From contig CAVYNB010000025.1 in assembly GCA_963769745.1 (NCBI GenBank), forward strand, positions 18,866-82,865: a DNA stretch of 64,000 nt, written 5' to 3'. A model generated the notes under the pieces. It saw only the letters and a list, made by a program, of their open reading frames with translations. It searched no databases and was not told where the DNA came from. Position numbers and translations under genes: made by a program. The stretch comes from JALORV01 sp963769745. GTDB lineage: Bacteria > Pseudomonadota > Gammaproteobacteria > Burkholderiales > Burkholderiaceae_F. This document shows, in pieces, positions 57,979-64,000 of this stretch. How positions within the stretch are numbered: position 1 is the first letter of the stretch; every line of letters starts with the position of its first letter.

Positions 57979-58511
57979 CGCACCGCCAGGATTTCGAGCA
58001 TTTCGACGCCCGCGGGCGTCTTCAGCTGGACGACGTCGCCCTCGCGCGCCTTCAGCAGTGCACGCGCGATCGGCGAGATCCAGCTGACCTTTCCCCGCTC
58101 CGGCTCCACTTCGTCGATGCCAACGATCGTGATCTCGCTCTCCCGACCGCCCGTTGCGTACTGCACCGTGGCGCCGAAGAAGACCTGGTCAGTGGCAGGA
58201 CGGGTCGCCGGGTCCACGACCTCGGCGATGTCGAGGCGCTTGGTCAGGAAGCGGATGCGCCGGTCGATCTCGCGCAGCCGCTTCTTGCCGTAGATATAGT
58301 CGCCATTTTCCGAACGATCGCCGTTGGACGCGGCCCATGACACGACACGCACCACCTCCGGCCGCTCGGTCTTGACCAGGTGCGCCAGTTCGGTGCGCAG
58401 GCGTGTGTAGCCCACCGGCGTGATGTAGTTACGGACGCCCGCAGGCAGCTCCGGCAATGCGACGTCATCATCGTCGTCGGTAGCATCATCCTTTACAAAG
58501 GCCTTGCTCAT
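57963..58511 (-). CDS. greB: Transcription elongation factor GreB
   Basis: 182 residues: an acidic N-terminal extension, then YITPVGYTRLRTELAHLV and NGDRSENGDYIYGKKRLREI, the GreB coiled-coil tip with the Asp/Glu pair, and the FKBP-like C-terminal domain. It stimulates transcript cleavage in stalled RNA polymerase. The DDDDD run near residue 12 is an addition to the core. Confidence 0.94.
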   Translation of the reverse strand: MSKAFVKDDATDDDDDVALPELPAGVRNYITPVGYTRLRTELAHLVKTERPEVVRVVSWAASNGDRSENGDYIYGKKRLREIDRRIRFLTKRLDIAEVVDPATRPATDQVFFGATVQYATGGRESEITIVGIDEVEPERGKVSWISPIARALLKAREGDVVQLKTPAGVEMLEILAVRYAAS

Positions 58512-58621
58512 GGCGTGTTCTGCGGTACTCCGGTTCTGCAGCCCCCATTTTGCGCGCAACGCGTAGCCCTCGTCCGCGGGTTCCGCTACCGTCGCAGTCT
58601 TCAGGGCTTTCCGGAGCCGCG

Positions 58622-60022
58622 ATGACCGCACCAGAGGCAATGCGAGCCGAGCGCGACAGTTTCGGGCCGATCGACGTCCCGGCATCGGCGCTGTGGGGCG
58701 CGCAGACTCAGCGCGCACTGCATCACTTTCCGGCGGGCGACCTCATGCCCCTTCCGTTGATCCATGCGATCGCGCAGGTCAAGGCTGCCGCTGCCCGGGT
58801 CAACCAGTCGCTCGGGCTCGTCGACCCGCGCCTCGCCGTCGCGATCACCACGGCTGCGGACGAGGTGGTCGCGGGTCGCCACGACACGCACTTTCCTCTG
58901 CCGGTGTGGCAGACCGGCTCCGGCACGCAGACCAACATGAACGTGAACGAGGTCATCGCCAATCGCGCCGGCGAACTGCTGGGACATCCGCGCGGTAGCC
59001 GTACCGTGCATCCCAACGACCACGTGAACCGCGGGCAGTCGTCGAACGACGTCATCCCCACCGCCATGCACGTCGCGCTCGCGCTCGTGCTTGCCCGGCA
59101 ACTGCTGCCTGCGCTGGATGTCCTGCGCGCCACACTTGCCGCCAAGGCCGCGGCGTTCGACTCGATCGTCAAGATCGGCCGCACGCATCTGCAGGACGCC
59201 ACGCCGCTGACGCTCGGACAGGAGTTTTCCGGCTACGTCGCGCAGCTCGACTTTGCCCGCACAGCCGTTGAAGCCGGCCTCGCGTCGCTCCTGCCGCTGG
59301 CCATTGGCGGCACCGCCGTGGGCACAGGACTCGCGACGCATCCCGAGTTCGGCGCCCGGGTTGCCTCCGACATTGCCGCAACGACCGGACTGCCCTTCAC
59401 ACAGGCAACGAACCGGTTTGCCGCGCTCGCCGGGCACGAGCCGATCGTCTACGCCCATGGCACGCTGAAGACGCTGGCGGCGGCCCTGTCGAAGATTGCG
59501 AACGACGTGCGCTGGCTGGCAAGCGGACCGCGTTCGGGGCTGGGAGAACTGGCGATTCCCGAGAATGAACCGGGCAGCTCGATCATGCCGGGCAAGATCA
59601 ACCCGACGCAGAGCGAGTCGCTGCTGATGATCTGTGCGCAGGTGTTTGGCAACGATGTCGCCGTCAACATCGGTGGCGCGTCGGGAAACTTCGAGCTGAA
59701 TGTCAGCAAGCCGCTGATCGCGGCCAATTCGCTCGACAGCGCACGGCTGCTTGCCGACGGCATGCGGCACTTCGAGGAACACTGCGCACGCGGCATCGAG
59801 GCACGACCGGAGCGCATCGCGGAACTCATGCGGAGCTCACTGATGCTGGTAACCGCCCTCGCGCCGCACATCGGATACGACAAGTCCGCCGCCATTGCGC
59901 ACAAGGCGCATCACGAGGGAACCACGTTGCGCGAGGCGGCCGTGGCTCTCGGGCACGTCACCGCGGAAGACTTTGATCGCTGGGTCGACCCGCTGGCGAT
60001 GACCCGCCCGTCGCACGACTGA
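58622..60022 (+). CDS. fumC: Class II fumarate hydratase
   Basis: 466 residues: SFGPIDVPASALWGAQTQRA, the FumC segment TGSGTQTNMNVNEVIANRA, HVNRGQSSNDVIPTAMH, KIGRTHLQDATPLTLGQE and the signature GSSIMPGKINPTQSE with the catalytic Ser. It hydrates fumarate to malate. CGGAG is five bases before the ATG; the frame is open further upstream but not conserved. Oxygen-stable, unlike class I. Confidence 0.97.
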   Translation: MTAPEAMRAERDSFGPIDVPASALWGAQTQRALHHFPAGDLMPLPLIHAIAQVKAAAARVNQSLGLVDPRLAVAITTAADEVVAGRHDTHFPLPVWQTGSGTQTNMNVNEVIANRAGELLGHPRGSRTVHPNDHVNRGQSSNDVIPTAMHVALALVLARQLLPALDVLRATLAAKAAAFDSIVKIGRTHLQDATPLTLGQEFSGYVAQLDFARTAVEAGLASLLPLAIGGTAVGTGLATHPEFGARVASDIAATTGLPFTQATNRFAALAGHEPIVYAHGTLKTLAAALSKIANDVRWLASGPRSGLGELAIPENEPGSSIMPGKINPTQSESLLMICAQVFGNDVAVNIGGASGNFELNVSKPLIAANSLDSARLLADGMRHFEEHCARGIEARPERIAELMRSSLMLVTALAPHIGYDKSAAIAHKAHHEGTTLREAAVALGHVTAEDFDRWVDPLAMTRPSHD

Positions 60023-60069
60023 TGCGAAGCGTGACCTGGTCGTGCGGGACTAAGGGGACGGAAAAAAAC

Positions 60070-60146
60070 TGGGGTGGCTGACGGGACTCGAACCCGCGAC
60101 AACCGGAATCACAATCCGGGACTCTACCAACTGAGCTACAGCCACC
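60070..60146 (-). tRNA. tRNA-His (GTG)
   Basis: Cloverleaf with acceptor GTGGCTG/CAGCCAC, anticodon loop TTGTGAT giving GTG, T-loop GTTCGAGTC, encoded CCA (60072-60070) and an encoded G at position -1 (60146) facing the discriminator C, as expected for His. Seven T follow on the minus strand, a likely termination signal for the three-tRNA unit. Confidence 0.96.
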
Positions 60147-60158
60147 ACTCGAGAAAAC

Positions 60159-60235
<77 letters not shown>

Positions 60236-60269
60236 ATCGAAACTCGCCGGGTGCGCCCTGGAGGGCGCG

Positions 60270-60346
60270 TGGTCGGGGTGGAGAGATTCGAACTCCCGAC
60301 ATCCTGCTCCCAAAGCAGGCGCGCTACCAGACTGCGCTACACCCCG
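60270..60346 (-). tRNA. tRNA-Pro (TGG)
   Basis: Acceptor CGGGGTG/CACCCCG, anticodon loop TTTGGGA giving TGG, T-loop GTTCGAATC and encoded CCA. First tRNA of the cluster in transcription order. Confidence 0.96.
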
Positions 60347-60357
60347 AGGGCGGAGCG

Positions 60358-60363
60358 ATGATA
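60358..60363 (-). promoter_or_regulatory. -10 candidate for the tRNA cluster
   Basis: TATCAT on the minus strand, 12 bases before the tRNA-Pro 5' end. The -35 region is not convincing. Read-through from phoR, whose stop is at 60395, is the alternative. Confidence 0.35.
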
Positions 60364-60394
60364 ACACCCGTGCTCCAAAGGTCGTCACTCACCG

Positions 60395-61738
60395 TCACGC
60401 CGCTTGCGCCATGCCGTGATCGACCACGGAGATCAGGCGCTCGCCGGGAATGACGGCACTGAACGTGCTGCCCTTGCCGATCTCGGAGTGGATGTCGAGC
60501 CGCCCGTCGTGGCGCAGCAGGACGTGCTTGGCGATGGCCAGGCCGAGACCCGTTCCACCGGTTTCGCGCGAGCGGCTCTTGTCGACCCGGTAAAAGCGTT
60601 CGGTCAGCCGCGCCAGGTGTTCGGGCGCGATGCCGATGCCGGTGTCCTCGACCTCGAAGCGCCCTTCGCCGCCGGACTCGACCCAGCGCACGACGATCTG
60701 TCCACCATCGGGCGTGTAGCGGATCGCATTGGATACGAGGTTGCCGAACGCGCTGCGCAGTTCGTCACGGCTGCCGCGGACGAAAGCCGATGGAGACTCG
60801 ACCTCGACGCGATGCCGGCCGTTAGACAGGACTCGCGCCTCGTCACCGACCTCTCGGACCAGCTGGCGTATGTCGACGACGTCGTCGGTGACGAGACTTT
60901 CGCGCGACTCGAGCCGCGACAGCGTCAGCAGGTCCTCGACCAATCGCGTCATGCGCTGCGCCTGTTCGTGCATCAGCCCGAGGTGATGCTGCCGCGTGGC
61001 GGCGTCGTCCGGCTGTGCATCGAGCAGCATTTCAAGAAAGCCGGTGACCACTGTCAGCGGCGTACGCAGTTCGTGCGAAACGTTCGCGATGAAGTCGCGC
61101 CGGACCGCGTCGACACGTTCGCGCTGCGTGATGTCGCGCGTGATGATGATGGAACGCGACGGCTCGAAATCGACCACGCGCACTTCCAGAGCGATACCCG
61201 GGCGCGACAGCGGACGAAACACCAGCGGCGCCTCGAAGTGCGCCGAGGTCATGTAGTTGATGAACTCCGGGTCGCGAACGAGGTTCGTGACCCGCAAGCC
61301 ATGGTCGGCCGTCAGGCGGATACCGAGATGTTCTTCGGCCACGGGGTTGCACCAGTCGATCTGCAACGAGGCATCGGCGAGCACGATGCCTTCGGGCAGA
61401 GCACTGATCGTGCGCCGGAAACGTTCTTCGTTCTCGAGCAGGCGACGCTCGTTGATCTCGGTCGCACGCCGCTGCCGGTACAGCCGCGCGAACACATCGG
61501 TCCACAGTCCCCAGCCGTTAGGAATCGCGTCGAGTTTCGGAGCCTCGAGCCAGGCCGCCAGCCGGCTCGCGTAGCTCATGTGGATGGCCAGGAGACCGAC
61601 CAGCCCGACGATGACCAACCAGAGGGCGGGTACGGTTCCGAAGAAGAATCCGACGATTGCACCGACGACCGCCAGCGTCGCCAGTCGAAGCAGCGGCCGA
61701 CCGAGCACAGACAAACTGACCTTCAGGCGATCAACCAT
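60395..61738 (-). CDS. phoR: Phosphate regulon sensor kinase PhoR
   Basis: 447 residues. Two membrane segments near the N terminus (about 18-34 and 38-54), a PAS domain (LPEGIVLADASLQIDWCNPV), phospho-acceptor His222 in IANVSHELRTPLTVVTGFLE, and the catalytic EDTGIGIAPEHL, GGTGLGLAIAKHVL. It phosphorylates PhoB when phosphate is low. It follows phoB on the minus strand after 100 bases. Confidence 0.94.
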   Translation of the reverse strand: MVDRLKVSLSVLGRPLLRLATLAVVGAIVGFFFGTVPALWLVIVGLVGLLAIHMSYASRLAAWLEAPKLDAIPNGWGLWTDVFARLYRQRRATEINERRLLENEERFRRTISALPEGIVLADASLQIDWCNPVAEEHLGIRLTADHGLRVTNLVRDPEFINYMTSAHFEAPLVFRPLSRPGIALEVRVVDFEPSRSIIITRDITQRERVDAVRRDFIANVSHELRTPLTVVTGFLEMLLDAQPDDAATRQHHLGLMHEQAQRMTRLVEDLLTLSRLESRESLVTDDVVDIRQLVREVGDEARVLSNGRHRVEVESPSAFVRGSRDELRSAFGNLVSNAIRYTPDGGQIVVRWVESGGEGRFEVEDTGIGIAPEHLARLTERFYRVDKSRSRETGGTGLGLAIAKHVLLRHDGRLDIHSEIGKGSTFSAVIPGERLISVVDHGMAQAA

Positions 61739-61838
61739 GGAAGCAGTCTAGCCGGTGGGCTCGGCGGCGTGCCTTGGATCAGCGCAAACCCTGAACGGGC
61801 AGTTTCGCCGTCACATCGGCACCGACCTGCGACCGACT

Positions 61839-62534
61839 TCAATGTTCCGGACGCGTCGACAGGCGGTAGCCCAGCCCGCGCACGGTCTGCACCAGGTGCT
61901 GTGCACGGGCCGGCGTCAGGGCCTTGCGCAGCCGCAGGACGTGCACGTCGACCGTGCGCTCTTCGATGAAGACGTGATCACCCCAGATGTTGTCGAGCAG
62001 CTGCGCGCGCGAGTACACGCGATCGGGGTGATTGACGAGAAAGCTCAGCAGCTTGAATTCCGCCAGGCCCATGCTCACCGGGTTGCCGTCGACCAGCACC
62101 TCGTGCCGTGCCGGATCGATGGTCAATGGCCCGTAGGTGACCGACTCGCCACTGTGCTGCGGCGCGCGGCGCCGGAACACGGCGCGGATGCGTGACACCA
62201 GCTCACGCGGCGAAAACGGCTTGACCACATAGTCGTCGGCGCCGGTGTCGAGCCCGACGACGCGATCGGCCTCGCTGCCGCGGGCCGTCAGCATGATGAC
62301 CGGCACCGCGCGGGTGCGGTCCTCGGTGCGCAGATCCTTCAACAGGTCGATGCCGGGTTTGTCCGGCAGCATCCAGTCGAGCAGCACGAGGTCGGGCAGC
62401 TGCTGCCCGATCGCCTCGCGCGCGGCGCTGACCGACTCGGCGCGGCGAACGGTATACCCGTTGCTGCTGCAGGTATAGGCGACCAGCTCCTGGATCGCGG
62501 GTTCGTCTTCGACAATCAGAATGTTGGTGGACAT
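61839..62534 (-). CDS. phoB: Phosphate regulon response regulator PhoB
   Basis: 231 residues: receiver (ILIVEDEPAIQELVAY, Asp53 in LLDWMLPDKPG, TARG, KPFSPREL) and OmpR-type winged helix (LAEFKLLSFLVNHPDRVYSR, VDVHVLRLRKAL). It activates phosphate-starvation genes such as pst. ATG at 62534 is used; a GTG at 62549 in GTGGCTGA overlapping the phoU stop is a real alternative adding five residues. Confidence 0.95.
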   Translation of the reverse strand: MSTNILIVEDEPAIQELVAYTCSSNGYTVRRAESVSAAREAIGQQLPDLVLLDWMLPDKPGIDLLKDLRTEDRTRAVPVIMLTARGSEADRVVGLDTGADDYVVKPFSPRELVSRIRAVFRRRAPQHSGESVTYGPLTIDPARHEVLVDGNPVSMGLAEFKLLSFLVNHPDRVYSRAQLLDNIWGDHVFIEERTVDVHVLRLRKALTPARAQHLVQTVRGLGYRLSTRPEH

Positions 62535-62541
62535 CACGGGA

Positions 62542-63255
62542 TCAGCCACGCGCGATCGCGCGTTCGAGTTCTTCCGGCGTCAGGTGGCGAGCATCGACGC
62601 CTTGCGAAATGAAGATCACGTGCTCGGCGATGTTCTTCGAGTGATCGCCGATGCGCTCGATCGCCTTGGCGGCCCACACGGTGTCGAGTGACGCAGAGAT
62701 GGTGCGCGGATCTTCCATCATGAACGTGATCAGTTGCCGCAGGATCGCCCGGAAGCGGTCGTCGACACCCTGGTCGTCCTTGATGATCAACGCCGCCGCC
62801 TGGGCGTCGAGGCGCGCAAACGCATCGAGCGCGCGCCGCAGCATCGACACCGCCGCCTCGCCCGAGTAACGGATGTCGGGCACCCGATTCACGCGCGACT
62901 GGCCGTCCTTCTCGCGCAGCCACTTGGCGGCGCGGGCAATCTTGCTCGCCTCGTCACCGATGCGCTCGATGTCCGTGATCGCCTTGGCAATGCCGGTAAT
63001 CATGCGCAGGTCGCCGGCGGTGGGCTGCCGTCGTGCGATCACATGATTGACCATCTGGTCGAGGTCCATTTCGAGCTCGTTGACACGCCGGTCGGCATCA
63101 ATGGCCTGCTGCGCCAGCTCGACATTGGCCGTCTCGAACGCATCGAGCGCGGTGCGCACCTGCGACTCGACGAGGCCGCCCATCTGCAGCACGCGCGACC
63201 GCATCGCCTCGAGTTCCTCGTCGTACTTCCTCATCGAGTGATCACCGGTTCCCAT
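62542..63255 (-). CDS. phoU: Phosphate transport regulator PhoU
   Basis: 237 residues, two PhoU helical repeats: YDEELEAMRSRVLQMGGLVE, ITGIAKAITDIERIGDEASK and the second-repeat AKAIERIGDHSKNIAEHVI. It restrains PhoR via the Pst transporter. AGGAG lies seven bases before the ATG. It follows pstB. Confidence 0.96.
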   Translation of the reverse strand: MGTGDHSMRKYDEELEAMRSRVLQMGGLVESQVRTALDAFETANVELAQQAIDADRRVNELEMDLDQMVNHVIARRQPTAGDLRMITGIAKAITDIERIGDEASKIARAAKWLREKDGQSRVNRVPDIRYSGEAAVSMLRRALDAFARLDAQAAALIIKDDQGVDDRFRAILRQLITFMMEDPRTISASLDTVWAAKAIERIGDHSKNIAEHVIFISQGVDARHLTPEELERAIARG

Positions 63256-63287
63256 TTCGATTCTCCTGCGGCCCGGCCGCGACGCGC

Positions 63288-64000
63288 CTAGCCGAAGCGG
63301 CCAGTGATGTAGTCCTCGGTCTCCTTCTTCTTCGGCTTGATGAAGATCTGGTCGGTTTCGCCGAACTCGACCATGTCGCCGAGGTACATGTAGGCCGTGT
63401 AGTCGGACACTCGCGCGGCCTGCTGCATGTTGTGCGTGACAATCGCCACGGTGTAGTCAGACTTCAGTTCGTCGATCAGCTCCTCGATCTTCGCGGTGGA
63501 GATCGGGTCGAGCGCCGAGCACGGCTCGTCGAACAGGATGATCTCGGGACGGTCGCGAGCCGCGCGCGATGCACAGGCGCTGCTGCTGGCCACCGGACAG
63601 GCTGGCCACTCGCCCAGCTTGTCCTTGACCTCGTTCCACAGCGCCCCATTGCGCAGCGCCCACTCGACCTGGTCGTCGAGGGATCGCCATTTGTCGAGCC
63701 GCGTCACGCCGTAGACGATGTTGTCGTAGATCGACATCGGAAATGGGGTCGGCTTCTGGAACACCATGCCGATTGCGCGGATCACGCGACATCAATCGGG
63801 TCGACGTGAGGATATTGTCGTCCCATCGACGGATTTCGCCGTCGGCGCGCATGTTCGGATAAAGATCGTACATCCGGTTGAAGCAGCGCAGGAGGGTCGA
63901 CTTGCCGCATCCGGACGGACCGATCAGGGCGGTGACCTTGTTCTCGGGTATGGCGAGGTTGATATTCTTCAGCGCCTGGAAGTTGCCGTAGTAAAAGTTC
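63288..64000 (-). pseudogene. pstB: Phosphate ABC transporter ATPase PstB, truncated by the window and frameshifted
   Basis: Visible blocks: LIGPSGCGKSTLLRCFNRMY (Walker A), IGMVFQKPTPFPMSIYDNI (Q-loop), LSGGQQQRLCIAR (signature), EIILFDEPCSALDPIST (Walker B), VTHNMQQAARVSDYTAYM. They lie in different frames: breaks near 63785 (one extra base) and a pair near 63609 (one missing) and 63565 (one extra). The 5' end is outside the window. PstB energises high-affinity phosphate uptake. Confidence 0.85.

Overview
The window is GC-rich chromosomal DNA from a betaproteobacterium, most likely a relative of the Burkholderiales. The evidence is gene content: a DUF2863 protein, a phasin (so probably polyhydroxyalkanoate storage), a betaproteobacterial proteasome homologue (BPH), a glnA-ntrB-ntrC block, and the yicC-gmk-rpoZ-spoT-greB order. 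The genus cannot be named from sequence alone. No insertion sequence, prophage, integrase, CRISPR array or plasmid function was found; this is core chromosome with a few lineage-specific genes.

Layout. 1-6014: rraA end, an MFS exporter, a secreted 5'-nucleotidase, DUF2863 and cyclopropane fatty acid synthase. 6188-10253 (minus): a tightly overlapping operon of histone-deacetylase-like hydrolase, EamA exporter, thioesterase, nitroreductase and tartrate/malate dehydrogenase. 10415-11404: phasin with a clear promoter, then a candidate small RNA ending in a strong intrinsic terminator. 11415-19385: CinA-like protein, a lipoprotein, a TPR remnant, GlsB, HrpA helicase, and divergently argA and yggX. 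19430-29164 (minus): the pyruvate dehydrogenase genes aceE, aceF and lpdA with BPH between E2 and E3, then a G8/CEMIP-like protein, rpiA and DUF2459. 29395-37443 (plus): two-component system, folD, prlC, two DUF4124-glutaredoxin paralogues and xth. 37475-43465 (minus): methyltransferase-like membrane protein, a membrane-anchored Bro-N-like protein, a 2TM protein and an RND efflux pair. 43698-49965 (minus): hemW, glnA with a sigma-54/NtrC control region, a DUF4124 protein, ntrB and ntrC. 49982-53556 (minus): rdgB, rph, a PP2C phosphatase and a Ser/Thr kinase. 53690-60022: yicC, gmk, rpoZ, spoT, greB (minus) and fumC. 60070-60346 (minus): tRNA-His, tRNA-Arg and tRNA-Pro. 60395-64000 (minus): phoR, phoB, phoU and the pstB fragment.

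Much of the window deals with nutrient state: nitrogen (ntrBC/glnA), phosphate (phoBRU/pst, 5'-nucleotidase), stringent response (spoT), carbon entry to the TCA cycle (PDH, fumC, with a divergent two-component system) and carbon storage (phasin).

Twelve single-base frameshifts were found in otherwise conserved genes: hrpA 1, the first glutaredoxin 2, xth 1, glnA 4, hemW 1, pstB 3. Most look like one extra base, and correcting them restores family-length proteins, so uncorrected sequencing indels are more likely than decay. Annotations of those genes describe the corrected product.
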